Assembly (NCBI GenBank): GCA_020346185.1
Contig: CP070775.1
Location: 3,317,000-3,366,003 of the forward strand
Source: Betaproteobacteria bacterium
GTDB taxonomy: Bacteria > Pseudomonadota > Gammaproteobacteria > Burkholderiales > Eutrophovitaceae
Reading direction: 5' to 3'
DNA length: 49,004 bases
Shown here: one piece after another, positions 27,036-40,590 of the stretch
Layout of the letters: each line of letters opens with the position of its first letter
Position numbering within the stretch: position 1 is the first letter of the stretch
Position numbers and translations under genes: made by a program
The notes under the pieces: model-generated
Seen by the model: only the letters and a program-made list of their open reading frames with translations
The model's database searches: none
What the model was told of the DNA's origin: nothing

Positions 27036-29630
27036 ATGGCCCGCGTACAGCAAACTAGCGTGCTGGCAATGCCCGGCGAGGCGCCCGTTTGGCGCAAATA
27101 TCTTCAGGAACGTAAGCAAAGTATTTTCACCAGCTTCCAGAAGCAAGCCGATCCTTTCAAGACGCTCGCGGAACTCGCGGCTGCCGTAGATGACGCACTG
27201 AGCGCGATCTGGGCCGCCACGAAACAGTCTAGTGCAGCGTGTTTGATTGCTGTTGGCGGTTACGGGCGTGGTCTGCTCTACCCGCACTCCGATGTCGACG
27301 TGTTGATTCTCTTGCCTGGCAAAGCCGACAAGAAGACCCGTACCCAACTCGAACACCTCATTAGCCAGTTATGGGATGCCGGCCTCGAAATCGGTCATAG
27401 TGTGCGCACCATTGAGCAATGTCTGGAAGAGGCCAGTCAGGACATCACAGTTCAGACAACGCTGCTCGAGTCGCGTCTAATCGCTGGCAACCGGCGAACT
27501 TACAGCCGCTTCTGCAACTCGATCAAGTCCTCTCTCAAGGTAACCGACTTTGTCGAAGGTAAGCTGCTGGAACAACAGCAGCGACATGGTCGCTTCAATA
27601 ATACAGCACACAATCTTGAACCTAACCTGAAGGAAAGTCCTGGCGGTCTGCGCGATCTGCAGAATATCTTATGGATATCGTCGGCTGCTAATCTCGGAAC
27701 CAGCTGGAAGGCACTGACACAGCAACGCATCCTAACCAATATAGAGGCGCGCCAGCTGCGGCGACACGAAAGAGCCTTGGCCGAATTGCGCATCCGGCTG
27801 CATTATCTGGCCGGACGTCGCGAAGACCGTTTGTTGTTCGATTTTCAGAGTGTGCTGGCATCGCAATACGGTCTGAAGAATACGGTTGCCAAGCGTGCCA
27901 GCGAGCAGCTCATGCAGCAGTTCTATACGACAGCCAAGTCCGTAACCTTGTTGAATACGATCGTTCTGCAGAATTTGCGTAATCGCGTTTACCCGCAAAC
28001 GCACAGTAAGCCTATTGCGCTAAATGATCAATTTCAAATCAGTGGCGAGGTCATCGAGGCCCGTGGTCCGGGTCTGTTTCAGCGTCACCCCGATGCCATA
28101 TTAGATGTTTTTCTACTCTGGCAGATGCACCCGGAGGTGAAGGGAATTGCCGTCGGTACCATGCGCGCTCTCTGGCATGCGCGTGATTTGATCGACGCAA
28201 AGTTCCGGCGCAGTACCAAACACCGCAGACAATTCACGGCAATCCTGCGACAGCCGTCAGGACTAACACATACGCTCAGGAGAATGAATCAGTTCGGTAT
28301 CTTGGGACGCTATATCCCAGAATTCGGCCGCATTGTCGGTCAGATGCAACACGATTTGTTCCACGTCTACACGGTCGACGAACATATCCTGATGGTGGTG
28401 CGTAATCTGCGCCGGTTTACGGTACCCGAAATGGCCCACGAATACCCTTTGTGTAGCCGTCTCATCTCCGAGTTCGAAAGTCCCGTACTACTTTATATCG
28501 CGGGTCTATATCACGATGTCGCAAAAGGGCGTGGCGGTGACCACTCCCTGCTTGGGATGCAGGACGCGGAACGCTTCTGCCGGCGTCACGGCATCGATGA
28601 GCAAGACACTGAGCTCGTCGTATGGCTTGTCGAGAAGCATTTGTACATGTCGGCGGTGGCGCAAAGACGGGACTTGACCGACGCGACTGTCATTGCCGCC
28701 TTCGCCGATGAGGTCAAGACTGACCGCCGCTTGGTGGCGCTGTACCTGCTGACCGTGGCAGATATTCTCGGTACCAGCCCTAAAGTCTGGAATGCCTGGA
28801 AGGCAAAGCTGCTTGCAGAGCTGTTCCATGCTGCGCGCCGCTACCTTTCGCACGGCTCGGTACCGAGTGACCGGGTTTTGGCTTCCAAACACGAGCGCGC
28901 GCTCACACGCTTGCGCGCCTACGCGCTGCCCGAGGGTGCGCACGAAGCATTCTGGCAGAAACTCGACGACAGTTATTTTTTGCGCCACGATGAGCAGGAC
29001 ATCGTCTGGCATACGCGAGTGTTGAGTTACCGATTCGAGACCCGAACGCCAATAGTCAAGGTCCGTCTTTCACCAATTGGTGAGGGCCTGCAGGTAATGA
29101 TCTATGCGCCTGACGAAAACCTGATGTTCGCCCGCATCTGCGGATTCTTCCAGCAAACCAATTTTGATATTGTCGAGGCCAAAATCTATACGACTCAACA
29201 CAGCTACGCTTTGGACACGTTTCAGGTCATGACAACCGGGCAGATCGATGTGCATTACCGCGACATGGTTCGTTACGTTGAGCATGAGCTGCGCTTGTGG
29301 CTCAAGCACTCCGATATCCCTGCAGCAAGAAAGAGCCGATTATCGCGTCAACTAAAGCATTTCCCGATCTCGCCGTTGGTCACGATACGACCGGATGACC
29401 GTGCCCGGTTTTATTATCTGAACATTGTGGCAGGTGACCGCCCGGGCTTGCTCTACCGTGTTGCACTGATATTGGCGCGATACCAAATCAGTATCTACAA
29501 CGCGAAGATCAACACGCTCGGGGAGCGGGCTGAGGATACGCTGTTGGTGCAGGGCGAAGCGCTGAAGAATTCCCGGACCGTGCTCCGGTTGGAGTCAGAA
29601 CTCGTTCATGAACTGCAGGCGAAATCCTGA
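27036..29630 (+). CDS. glnD: Bifunctional PII uridylyltransferase/uridylyl-removing enzyme
   Basis: The 864-residue protein senses glutamine and modifies PII. Domains in order: nucleotidyltransferase with GG at 74-75 and Asp86/Asp88 (HSDVDVLIL), a helical linker, an HD domain (His493/Asp494 in YHDVAKGRGGDHS) for UMP removal, and two C-terminal ACT domains (about 680-760 and 790-860; GEGLQVMIYAPD and NIVAGDRPGLLYR). It starts three bases after map and converges on def. No glnK/glnB gene is in the window. Confidence 0.96.
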   Translation: MARVQQTSVLAMPGEAPVWRKYLQERKQSIFTSFQKQADPFKTLAELAAAVDDALSAIWAATKQSSAACLIAVGGYGRGLLYPHSDVDVLILLPGKADKKTRTQLEHLISQLWDAGLEIGHSVRTIEQCLEEASQDITVQTTLLESRLIAGNRRTYSRFCNSIKSSLKVTDFVEGKLLEQQQRHGRFNNTAHNLEPNLKESPGGLRDLQNILWISSAANLGTSWKALTQQRILTNIEARQLRRHERALAELRIRLHYLAGRREDRLLFDFQSVLASQYGLKNTVAKRASEQLMQQFYTTAKSVTLLNTIVLQNLRNRVYPQTHSKPIALNDQFQISGEVIEARGPGLFQRHPDAILDVFLLWQMHPEVKGIAVGTMRALWHARDLIDAKFRRSTKHRRQFTAILRQPSGLTHTLRRMNQFGILGRYIPEFGRIVGQMQHDLFHVYTVDEHILMVVRNLRRFTVPEMAHEYPLCSRLISEFESPVLLYIAGLYHDVAKGRGGDHSLLGMQDAERFCRRHGIDEQDTELVVWLVEKHLYMSAVAQRRDLTDATVIAAFADEVKTDRRLVALYLLTVADILGTSPKVWNAWKAKLLAELFHAARRYLSHGSVPSDRVLASKHERALTRLRAYALPEGAHEAFWQKLDDSYFLRHDEQDIVWHTRVLSYRFETRTPIVKVRLSPIGEGLQVMIYAPDENLMFARICGFFQQTNFDIVEAKIYTTQHSYALDTFQVMTTGQIDVHYRDMVRYVEHELRLWLKHSDIPAARKSRLSRQLKHFPISPLVTIRPDDRARFYYLNIVAGDRPGLLYRVALILARYQISIYNAKINTLGERAEDTLLVQGEALKNSRTVLRLESELVHELQAKS

Positions 29631-29646
29631 CGCTGAACAAGTCGCA

Positions 29647-30183
29647 CTACTTCTCGTCCGGAAACTCCTGCTCCGGAAACAATTCTTCGTTGAAACCGAA
29701 CTGTCGCAGGTCGCGGATTCGCAGAGGATACAGAATCCCTTGCAAGTGATCGCATTCATGTTGAACAACGCGCGCGTGAAAACCATCTACGCGACGGTCG
29801 ATCTCATTGCCAAACTGATCAAAACCACGGTAATGAATGCGGCTGTACCGCGGCACCAAGCCGCGCATTCCCGGAACCGACAAGCAGCCTTCCCAGCCAT
29901 CTTCCAGTTCTTCACCGAGCACCTCGACCACGGGATTGACAAGCACAGTAAACGGCACCGATGGGGCGTCCGGATAACGTGGAGTAGCTTCAACGCCAAA
30001 TAGCACAACCTGAAACGACACTCCGATCTGCGGTGCAGCGATGCCAGCACCACTTTTCGACTGCATTGTGTCTCGCATGTCTTCGATGAGAGCATGCAAT
30101 TTCGGAGTGTCAAACGCGTCGACTGATCGGGCTTGTTCGAGCAACACCGGGTGCCCCATGCGCAAAACCGGCCTAATCGGCAT
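29647..30183 (-). CDS. def: Peptide deformylase
   Basis: The 178-residue metalloenzyme removes the N-terminal formyl group. All three family motifs are present: [16 protein letters not shown] (metal-binding Cys) and QHECDHLQG (the two metal His and catalytic Glu). Start [14 protein letters not shown] is typical. It overlaps the 3' end of mtnP by 11 bases, so it belongs to the smc-to-def run and not to the usual def-fmt operon; no fmt is nearby. A second def gene elsewhere is likely. Confidence 0.93.
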   Translation of the reverse strand: MPIRPVLRMGHPVLLEQARSVDAFDTPKLHALIEDMRDTMQSKSGAGIAAPQIGVSFQVVLFGVEATPRYPDAPSVPFTVLVNPVVEVLGEELEDGWEGCLSVPGMRGLVPRYSRIHYRGFDQFGNEIDRRVDGFHARVVQHECDHLQGILYPLRIRDLRQFGFNEELFPEQEFPDEK

Positions 30184-30919
30184 GATTATCTACCAGCGTC
30201 GCCAGCAAAGCCCTCACCTTATGCATTGCCTCGTCGAGAACAGAACGGATGACATCGAGATCGACCGCTTCGGCACTGCCAGCACGCCCGGCAGCCCAGT
30301 TGGCAACTACGGCGATGCTCGCGTAACACAGGCCCATTTCACGCGCCAGGGCTGCTTCCGGCATACCCGTCATCCCCACCATGTCGGCACCGTCACGTCC
30401 CATGCGATTGATCTCCGCGGCCGTCTCCAGCCGCGGCCCTTGTGCTGCCGCGTAGACACCCTCGGCAATAACCGGTATCCCTTCGAGTTTCGCTGCATCG
30501 ATTAGCGCTTGACGCAACTCCTCGCAGTATGGCTGCGTGAAGTCGATGTGGGTGACCGGCTGCTCCGGGCTGTCAAAAAACGAGTGCATGCGCCCGTAGG
30601 TGTAATCTATGATTTGGTCCGGCACCGCGAGTGCCCCGGGGAGAAAATCCGTCCTTATGCCGCCCACGGAAGCGACCGACACTAGTCTCGAAACCCGCTG
30701 CGCATGCATCGCCCAGACGTTGGCGCGATAGTTAACGGCATGCGGCGGGATGGTATGTCCATATCCGTGTCGCGCGATGAATACGACTTCGTGGCCATTC
30801 ATGGATCCAAACGTCAGCGCACCTGAAGGTTCGCCATAAGGCGTACGCACCACTTCACGGCGTGTAATTTGTAGATTCGACAGGCGGGTGAGACCGCTAC
30901 CGCCAATGATGCCGATCAT
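30173..30919 (-). CDS. mtnP: S-methyl-5'-thioinosine phosphorylase (MTA-phosphorylase family)
   Basis: The 248-residue enzyme belongs to the PNP/MTAP family: GIIGGSGL phosphate loop, [18 protein letters not shown], and [19 protein letters not shown]. The segment VVANWAAGR, where eukaryotic MTA phosphorylases have an Asp-containing sequence, suggests the 6-oxopurine-specific form that cleaves methylthioinosine (first shown in Pseudomonas aeruginosa). It would feed hypoxanthine to the adjacent hpt product, linking salvage of the by-product of polyamine synthesis to IMP. Whether it uses methylthioinosine, methylthioadenosine or inosine/guanosine is not certain. Confidence 0.85.
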   Translation of the reverse strand: MIGIIGGSGLTRLSNLQITRREVVRTPYGEPSGALTFGSMNGHEVVFIARHGYGHTIPPHAVNYRANVWAMHAQRVSRLVSVASVGGIRTDFLPGALAVPDQIIDYTYGRMHSFFDSPEQPVTHIDFTQPYCEELRQALIDAAKLEGIPVIAEGVYAAAQGPRLETAAEINRMGRDGADMVGMTGMPEAALAREMGLCYASIAVVANWAAGRAGSAEAVDLDVIRSVLDEAMHKVRALLATLVDNHAD

Positions 30920-30943
30920 GCTCTGACCCTCAGATGCTGTCGT

Positions 30944-31492
30944 TCATTGCTTGAGTGCATAGATTGCAGGCAAATTACGCCACGCGTCGCGCACGTCCAT
31001 GCCGAATCCGAAGACATAACGATCGGGCACAGTCACGCCAACAAAGTCCGCGCGCACCGGTTTCTCTGCCTTCACCGTCTTGTCAGCCAGAACTGCAGTA
31101 TAGATAGCTGTGGCACCGTTATCAGAAAGCCACTTCTTGACCTCCGACAAGGTACGACCTTCATCCAGGATATCGTCGATGACCAGCACGGTGCGCCCGG
31201 CCACGCTGGTGCGAGGCTGGACAATCCACTCTATGTCACCGCCCTTAGTGCCGCCACGGTAGCGCGTCACGTGCACATAATCAAACTCGAGCGGAAAGCG
31301 GAGCCTAGGAAGCAATTGGCCCGTGAACACTACGCCGCCGCCCATGACACTCAAGACCAGAGGCAAGCTGTCCCTGATCGCGCGGGTAATCTCTTCGGCG
31401 ACCCGGTTGACGGCAGCGTCAACCGCATCCTCATCGCAAATCAGTTCCGCTTCTTGGAGCAGCCGCCAGACCTCAGATGCGTCGAGCTTCAC
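30944..31492 (-). CDS. hpt: Hypoxanthine(-guanine) phosphoribosyltransferase
   Basis: The 182-residue type I phosphoribosyltransferase has the PRPP-binding motif VLVIDDILDEGRTL and a flexible loop region with RYRGGTKGG. It converts hypoxanthine (and perhaps guanine) to the nucleotide. The start is GTG at 31492, 15 bases after galU. Placed before mtnP, it forms a two-step purine salvage unit. Confidence 0.9.
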   Translation of the reverse strand: MKLDASEVWRLLQEAELICDEDAVDAAVNRVAEEITRAIRDSLPLVLSVMGGGVVFTGQLLPRLRFPLEFDYVHVTRYRGGTKGGDIEWIVQPRTSVAGRTVLVIDDILDEGRTLSEVKKWLSDNGATAIYTAVLADKTVKAEKPVRADFVGVTVPDRYVFGFGMDVRDAWRNLPAIYALKQ

Positions 31493-31507
31493 GGAGCTAT
31501 CGCCTCC

Positions 31508-32383
31508 TCAGCCCTCGTTCTCGATGCGGTGCAAGAATGCGCGCAGTTCGTCAGCGATTTCAGGATGTCGTAATCCAAATTGAACGTTCGCCTGCAGGTA
31601 ACCGAGTTTGGATCCGCAGTCATAACGCTTTCCGTTGAAACTGTAGGCCAGTACACGCTGCTTTTGAATTAAAGACGCGATTGCATCGGTTAGCTGGATC
31701 TCACCGCCTGCCCCCCTCGTCACGCCGTCGAGTTCGTCAAATATTTCCGCTGTCAGCAGGTAGCGCCCAACTACCGCCAGTGTCGACGGCGCGACAGCCG
31801 GGTCCGGCTTCTCGACAATCGCATTAATCAGCCGTTCCGTGCCGACGGCATCCCCGCAGTCAACAATGCCGTAGGATGACGTCTCCTCGCGGGCCACGTG
31901 TTCAACCGCGATAACCGAGCACGCTTGACGTTCGTATACATCGACCATTTCCTTCAATGCACCCGGCGATGAATCGATCAGATCGTCGGCAAGAACGACG
32001 GCGAACGGTTCGTCTCCGACTACAGGACGTGCGCACAATACGGCATGACCAAGGCCAAGCGCTTCGGCTTGTCGCACATAGATGCAGGTCACATGAGAGG
32101 GTATGACCTCGCGCGCGACATCAAGCAATTTTTGCTTTCCGCGCACCTCAAGCTCGGTCTCCAGTTCGTAAGCCTTGTCGAAATGGTCTTCGATCGCTCT
32201 CTTGTTCCTACCGGTCACGAAAATCATGTGAGTCATACCGGCATCAACCGCTTCTTCGACGGCAAACTGGATCAGCGGCTTGTCGACGATTGGCAGCATT
32301 TCCTTCGGGCTCGCTTTGGTAACAGGCAGAAATCGTGTCCCGAGCCCCGCCACCGGGAATACCGCCTTAGTGATTCGTTTCAA
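31508..32383 (-). CDS. galU: UTP-glucose-1-phosphate uridylyltransferase
   Basis: The 291-residue nucleotidyltransferase makes UDP-glucose for envelope polysaccharides. It has AVFPVAGLGTRFLPVTKASPK (start region), LADDLID for metal binding and a conserved VEKPDPA. The start codon is TTG at 32383, backed by an AGGAGA ribosome binding site eight bases upstream. It lies 11 bases after ligA. Length and motifs fit GalU rather than the longer eukaryotic UGPase. Confidence 0.94.
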   Translation of the reverse strand: MKRITKAVFPVAGLGTRFLPVTKASPKEMLPIVDKPLIQFAVEEAVDAGMTHMIFVTGRNKRAIEDHFDKAYELETELEVRGKQKLLDVAREVIPSHVTCIYVRQAEALGLGHAVLCARPVVGDEPFAVVLADDLIDSSPGALKEMVDVYERQACSVIAVEHVAREETSSYGIVDCGDAVGTERLINAIVEKPDPAVAPSTLAVVGRYLLTAEIFDELDGVTRGAGGEIQLTDAIASLIQKQRVLAYSFNGKRYDCGSKLGYLQANVQFGLRHPEIADELRAFLHRIENEG

Positions 32384-32394
32384 CAGCGTATCTC

Positions 32395-35531
<3,137 letters not shown>

Positions 35532-35585
35532 GTCTACCCCTCGTTATCATCGGCATGTTGATTTGGTCACCCTACAATCGCGTGC

Positions 35586-38500
35586 TTAAGCCGCCTCCTC
35601 GCGAAGCTTGATGGCTTCCTCAATATCGACCGATACGACTCGTGAAACGCCCTGCTCCTGCATGGTCACACCCACCAGCTGCTCGGCAATCTCCATGGTG
35701 ATCTTGTTGTGGGTAATGAACACGAATTGCGTCGACTGCGACATCGTCTTGACGAGATTACAATAGCGCGTCGTATTGTTATCGTCGAGTGGCGCGTCAA
35801 CCTCGTCTAGCAGACAGAATGGGGCCGGGTTGAGCTGGAACATCGAGAATACCAATGCCAGCGCGGTCAACGCTTTTTCCCCTCCTGACAGAAGATGAAT
35901 TGATGAGTTGCGTTTTCCTGGTGGGCGCGCAATAACCTGCACGCCGGCGTCGAGAATTTCTTCGCCGGTAAGCAAGAGTTTCGCCTCTCCGCCGCCGAAC
36001 AGGGCCGGAAACATCTCGGAGAATTTGTTGTTGACCTGATCGAACGTCTCCTGCAACCGCTCGCGCGTCTCACGGTCGATTCGTCTGATGGCATTCTCAA
36101 GCGTGGTGACCGCCTCAGTCAGATCCTGGGCCTGTGCATCGAGATACGACTTGCGTTCGCGAGCTGTTGCGAGTTCTTCCAGAGCAGCAAGATTGACGGC
36201 ACCGATCGCCTCAATCGCCTGCCCGAGTCGCGTAATCTCGCTCTGAAGCTGACTCAGACGCACGCCTTTGTGAAGTTCGGTCTCGAGCGCCTGCTCGTCA
36301 GCCCCGGATTCCGCCAGCTGCTGCGATAGATTCTCCTGCGCAATGCGCGCTTCTTGCTCTTTCAAGCGTAGCTCGTTGTTAATGTCACGTAACGGCTGCA
36401 GGCTTTGCTCTATTTGCAGGCGTGTCTGTTCGCATTCGCGCAGCGAGGCATCAGCCGCTTCCAATGCATCCCGCTTGCTCGCCAAGCTCTCCTCGCGCCT
36501 CGTCTTAATGTCAAGGCATGCCTGCAGCTGACTCTGTAGGTTCGCCCCATCGGCCCGCTCAATTTCTGTTGCCAGCCGAGCAGCATCACCATCGAGTCGC
36601 AAGCGATCTTTATGTAATTTATAGATGAAATTTACCAACTCATTGATTTTATAATTAATTGTTTTCTGTGTAAACTCGGTTTCCTGGTGCGATCGGGCCG
36701 CCTGCTCGACCACCTCACGCGCTGTCTTTAGTCGTGCTTCGGCTTCTGCCAACGACTGTTTCGATCTTCCGAGCGCTGAACGAAGCCACTCCATGCGCTG
36801 CGATAACTCTTCCAGAGTTTGCGCGGATTGTCTTATTTGCGCTCTTTCACGCTCGACCTCCAGCCTGATCTCTTCCAGCTCGCCCACAATTTGGGTGCCA
36901 CGTGTCGTGATCCGATCTGCGAGCTGCGTCAGGCGGACGTGATCGACCTTGAGTTGGTGCTCCATATTTTGCAGTTCGGCAACTTCACTGCGAGATCGAT
37001 TGACTCGTTGCCTGACGTCGTCCACGGCAAGCCCGGCCGCCATCGCGGCCTCTCGTGCGTCACGCAGTTGCCGATCGGCGCTGTTACGTTCGTCCAACAA
37101 ACTTTCGATCTCGCTCTGTCGAGACAAGATGCCGTGAATTTCCGAGTCTGGCGCATAAAGGCTGGCACTGCCTGGTGCGAAGATATGACCTTGAGCACTT
37201 ACCAGCGCTTCACCTGGCTTGAGGTGACGCGCTCTGGCCAGTCCTTGTGACGGGTCCGCGATTACGTAAACATTGGCTAGCCAATTGGCTAGAACCCCCG
37301 CCAATCGCTGGTCGGCGCAAGTGACGTAATCCATTAGCCGTTCCAAGCCGTAAGCATCATTCGTCTCGCCATTGACTGGAGACGACAGCTGATGAAACGA
37401 AACCTTTGCTGGCGGGGCGTCTGCAAGCAGCGCCTGTATTGATGACAAATCCTCGACCGCGACGCTGTTTAGCCGCTCGCGGAGAATTGATTCGAGCGCG
37501 TCTTCCCAGCCTTCCCTGATGCGTATGCCCTGCCAAAGCCTGCTATTGCCTGCCAGTCCGTTGCGCTCGAGCCAAGGCTCCATCTCGCCGGCTCTGGAGA
37601 CCTGTTCCTGTAGTTGCTGCAGCGCAGTGAGCCGGGCCTCAAGCTGATTAAGCCGCTGTTGCGCCCCTTCAGCGGTGCTTTCCGCCTCGGCAAGGGTGCG
37701 CTCCAGTGCGGGCAGCGTCCTTTCGTCCTCGATCAGGGCTTCGCGTCGCTCGCCGAGCACCCGCCCTGCGTCGGTCAATTCGCGATCGAGGCGAACCAGT
37801 TCGGCTGGCTCCGGCAGTTCCAGCTTGTCGCGCTCTTCCTCAAGACGCACATTACGGGCCGTCAGTTGATCCAGAACACGATCAGAGTGAACCCGTCGGG
37901 TTCGTTCTACTTCCAGCTCGTGCTCGACCCGGGCCAGTTGTGTTTGTGCTTCAGCGGCACGTTCGCGGGCACGTTCATATTCGCTTTCGGCTGCCGGCAA
38001 CCCTTGTTGCGCGCTCGTCAAGTCGCCCGCCGACTGATGCATGGCGACGCGAGCCATGAAAAGATCGTGGCGGCTCCGCGCCAAATCTGATTCGGCACGC
38101 TCCAGATTCTCGCGTAGCTCGCCTTGTTGCTCTCGAGCAGCTGACAGCTGCTGCTCTGCACGGTGTCGCGTATCGTGCTGATGCTGAATTTGCTGCTCAA
38201 GGCGCGCTACTTCAGCATTCGATTCATAGAAGTCGCCTTGGGCCGTCTGTGCTTCGTCGGAGGCTGCGTAATGTACCGCGCGCAACCGCTCGGCCTGTGA
38301 TTCGGAGGCGCGCATCTGGGCGGTGCGCGCTTCCACTTCGACGAGGTTGGCGTCAATGTCGCGCTGAATCTTTTCGCGCTGGCGCGTGGCATCGCGCTTT
38401 CGCGTTAGCCATAGTGTTTGCTGAGTTGTTTTCAGTTTCTCGTCGAGCTCACGATATCGCGCCGCTTGCTCGGCCTGCATTTCAAGATGGGTAAGCTGCT

Positions 38501-39107
38501 TTTCCAGTTCTTGGCGGATATCGTCAACCCGCAACAGGTTCTCGCGTGTATCTTCCAACCTCAGCTCGGTCTCACGGCGGCGCTCGCGATACTTGGAAAC
38601 GCCTGCTGCCTCTTCCAGAAAATTACGCAAATCCTCGGGTCGTGCTTCAATAATTCGGGAAATCATTCCCTGTTCGATAATGGCGTAACCGCGCCCGCCG
38701 AGCCCGGTACCGAGGAATATGTCCGCCACGTCGCGTTTGCGCACATGCTGATTGTTGATGTAGTAGGAGGAAACATCATTTCGCTCGAGCACGCGCTTGA
38801 CGGAAACTTCCGCATACTGCGACCAAGGGCCAGTTGCCTTTCCCATGCTGTTGTCGAAGATCAACTCGACGCTGGCGCGTGACACAGGCTTGCGCTCGAC
38901 CGAACCGTTGAATATGACATCCTGCATATTCTCGCCGCGAAGTTGCTTAGCGGAAGACTCGCCCAGAACCCAGCGTACGGCGTCTATTACATTGGATTTA
39001 CCACAGCCGTTCGGGCCAACGACACCGACCAGTTGGCCGGCGACTGGAATGTGGACTGGGTCAACGAACGATTTAAAGCCAGCAAGCTTGATATGAGTGA
39101 GTCGCAA
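35586..39107 (-). CDS. smc: Chromosome segregation protein SMC
   Basis: The 1173-residue ATPase has Walker A VGPNGCGKSN (Lys37), two long coiled-coil arms (about 170-500 and 650-1000) flanking a hinge (about 510-640), the ABC signature LLSGGEKALTALAL and Walker B FCLLDEVDAPLDD. It works with ScpA and ScpB in chromosome condensation; neither partner is in the window. Having smc rather than mukB separates this organism from Enterobacterales and relatives. The start is TTG at 39107, without a clear ribosome binding site. It heads the run to def. Confidence 0.97.
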   Translation of the reverse strand: MRLTHIKLAGFKSFVDPVHIPVAGQLVGVVGPNGCGKSNVIDAVRWVLGESSAKQLRGENMQDVIFNGSVERKPVSRASVELIFDNSMGKATGPWSQYAEVSVKRVLERNDVSSYYINNQHVRKRDVADIFLGTGLGGRGYAIIEQGMISRIIEARPEDLRNFLEEAAGVSKYRERRRETELRLEDTRENLLRVDDIRQELEKQLTHLEMQAEQAARYRELDEKLKTTQQTLWLTRKRDATRQREKIQRDIDANLVEVEARTAQMRASESQAERLRAVHYAASDEAQTAQGDFYESNAEVARLEQQIQHQHDTRHRAEQQLSAAREQQGELRENLERAESDLARSRHDLFMARVAMHQSAGDLTSAQQGLPAAESEYERARERAAEAQTQLARVEHELEVERTRRVHSDRVLDQLTARNVRLEEERDKLELPEPAELVRLDRELTDAGRVLGERREALIEDERTLPALERTLAEAESTAEGAQQRLNQLEARLTALQQLQEQVSRAGEMEPWLERNGLAGNSRLWQGIRIREGWEDALESILRERLNSVAVEDLSSIQALLADAPPAKVSFHQLSSPVNGETNDAYGLERLMDYVTCADQRLAGVLANWLANVYVIADPSQGLARARHLKPGEALVSAQGHIFAPGSASLYAPDSEIHGILSRQSEIESLLDERNSADRQLRDAREAAMAAGLAVDDVRQRVNRSRSEVAELQNMEHQLKVDHVRLTQLADRITTRGTQIVGELEEIRLEVERERAQIRQSAQTLEELSQRMEWLRSALGRSKQSLAEAEARLKTAREVVEQAARSHQETEFTQKTINYKINELVNFIYKLHKDRLRLDGDAARLATEIERADGANLQSQLQACLDIKTRREESLASKRDALEAADASLRECEQTRLQIEQSLQPLRDINNELRLKEQEARIAQENLSQQLAESGADEQALETELHKGVRLSQLQSEITRLGQAIEAIGAVNLAALEELATARERKSYLDAQAQDLTEAVTTLENAIRRIDRETRERLQETFDQVNNKFSEMFPALFGGGEAKLLLTGEEILDAGVQVIARPPGKRNSSIHLLSGGEKALTALALVFSMFQLNPAPFCLLDEVDAPLDDNNTTRYCNLVKTMSQSTQFVFITHNKITMEIAEQLVGVTMQEQGVSRVVSVDIEEAIKLREEAA

Positions 39108-39227
39108 TGGGAAACAGATCCGTATTAGGCGCTTATAATCTTACGCTTAACTGAATGACACGCGCGCCGTTGTGGTGCCTACGTCTCGAACGAGCGATAT
39201 TCTAGCTGATCGAAGATACCCGAATAA

Positions 39228-39650
39228 ATGCCAAGCAAAACTGATAAATCGCTGGAAACGTTTCCGAATCCCAATCCTAGACGGGATTTTCTGATTCACA
39301 TGCAGATTCCGGAATTCACCTGCCTGTGTCCTAAAACCGGTCAGCCGGATTTCGCGAACCTGTTGTTGGACTACGTCGCCGACCGCAAATGCGTCGAACT
39401 GAAAAGCTTGAAGTTGTATATCTGGTCCTACCGCAACAGAGGCGCATTTCATGAGGCAGTGACCAACCAGATCCTCGATGACCTTGTCGCCGCGACACAA
39501 CCGCGCTTCATGCGCCTGACGGCCAAGTTCAACGTACGCGGCGGCATCTTCACCACGGTTGTTGCCGAACATCGCAAGAAAACGTGGAAACCGCAGCCAC
39601 CGGTCCCTTTGCCTGCAATCCCGGTTCAATCGCCCATGGGTAATAATTAG
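39228..39650 (+). CDS. queF: NADPH-dependent 7-cyano-7-deazaguanine reductase, short (type I) form
   Basis: The 140-residue protein reduces preQ0 to preQ1 for queuosine. It has the catalytic Cys34 and Asp41 in [12 protein letters not shown], the E-L-K-S-L-K-L-Y signature, and EAVTNQI. It is the single-domain form of the Bacillus type, not the double-length E. coli QueF. It diverges from smc; a perfect TATAAT (39134-39139) lies upstream but has no good -35. No other queuosine gene is nearby. Confidence 0.93.
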   Translation: MPSKTDKSLETFPNPNPRRDFLIHMQIPEFTCLCPKTGQPDFANLLLDYVADRKCVELKSLKLYIWSYRNRGAFHEAVTNQILDDLVAATQPRFMRLTAKFNVRGGIFTTVVAEHRKKTWKPQPPVPLPAIPVQSPMGNN

Positions 39651-39813
39651 AATGCCTTGCCGATTCCGGCAGTCTGCTGGCAAAAGCGTTTCGGGCGCCC
39701 CGAGTGCGAGGAGCCGCGTGGCACAAGAGGAAACACACCAAGACCGGTAGGCGAGGTGTAAGCGAGCACGTGTTGCTACAATCGGGAGCCACAGTAGCTT
39801 ATGTGCCATACTG

Positions 39814-40554
39814 CTATATTGTGGCGCCGCCACTCACCTCAATCACCGCGCCATTGATGAAGCTCGCTTCGTCCGAAGCGAGAAAGGCGTAGGTATTCGC
39901 GATCTCCTCGGGTTTGCCCAGGCGGCCCATCGATACCCGATCAACAATGCTCTGCAGCGCCTTGTCCGGAATCCCTTTGATGATCTCGGTTTCGACAAAG
40001 CCTGGACAAACGGCATTGGCGCGAATACCTTTACGTCCGAACTCTCGAGCCCAGGTCTTGGCCATGCCGATCACGCCGAACTTACTAGCCGCGTAGTTGG
40101 TCTGCCCGAAGTTGCCGTAGAGACCGACAATCGATGAGGCATTGAGAATCACGCCCGATTGCTGCATGAGCATGATATCGATAACGGATTTGGCGCAGTT
40201 GTAAGTGCCTTTCAGATTGACCTCGATTACTTTGTCGAACTGATCGTCGGTCATGTTGACCATGCGGGCATCCATTACGACGCCTGCATTGTTTACCAGT
40301 GTGTCAATCCGTCCGTATGTCGCCTTCACCGCGGTGACCATGGCGTCAATGCTGGCGCGATCAGTGACATCCACAACGAAACCGCTGGCTTCTTCTCCGC
40401 GGCCACGGATCTCGGCTACGACGGTGTCGACCGACGCCTCGTTCAGGTCGCAGACCACGGTTTTTGCACCTTCAGCCGCAAACTTCAGCGCAGTCGCGCG
40501 ACCGATGCCGCGGCCAGAACCAGTGATAATAGAAACCTTATCCTGCAACCTCAT
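39814..40554 (-). CDS. FabG-like short-chain dehydrogenase/reductase
   Basis: This 246-residue SDR has TGSGRGIGRA, NNAGVV, and catalytic Ser (LNASSIVG), Tyr and Lys (NYAASK). It resembles FabG and acetoacetyl-CoA reductases. As a true fabG lies in the fab cluster, this copy may serve polyhydroxyalkanoate synthesis, another acyl substrate or a steroid/alcohol; nothing adjacent decides. A good ribosome binding site (AAGGAG) precedes the ATG. It is last in the guaB-guaA-tadA-ldt strand, 36 bases after the transpeptidase-fold gene. The following 163-base gap before queF holds no gene I can see. Confidence 0.88.
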   Translation of the reverse strand: MRLQDKVSIITGSGRGIGRATALKFAAEGAKTVVCDLNEASVDTVVAEIRGRGEEASGFVVDVTDRASIDAMVTAVKATYGRIDTLVNNAGVVMDARMVNMTDDQFDKVIEVNLKGTYNCAKSVIDIMLMQQSGVILNASSIVGLYGNFGQTNYAASKFGVIGMAKTWAREFGRKGIRANAVCPGFVETEIIKGIPDKALQSIVDRVSMGRLGKPEEIANTYAFLASDEASFINGAVIEVSGGATI

Positions 40555-40590
40555 CGTGTACTGCTCCTTACTATTGTCGTCATAACGAAA

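Noticed and set aside
26235..27356. 373-codon minus-strand frame opposite map and glnD
   Set aside because: It is antisense to two certain genes, has no ribosome binding site and no family motif; high-G+C coding regions often give such shadows.
39147..39833. 228-codon minus-strand frame across queF
   Set aside because: Antisense to a clear queF with its catalytic residues; no protein features of its own.
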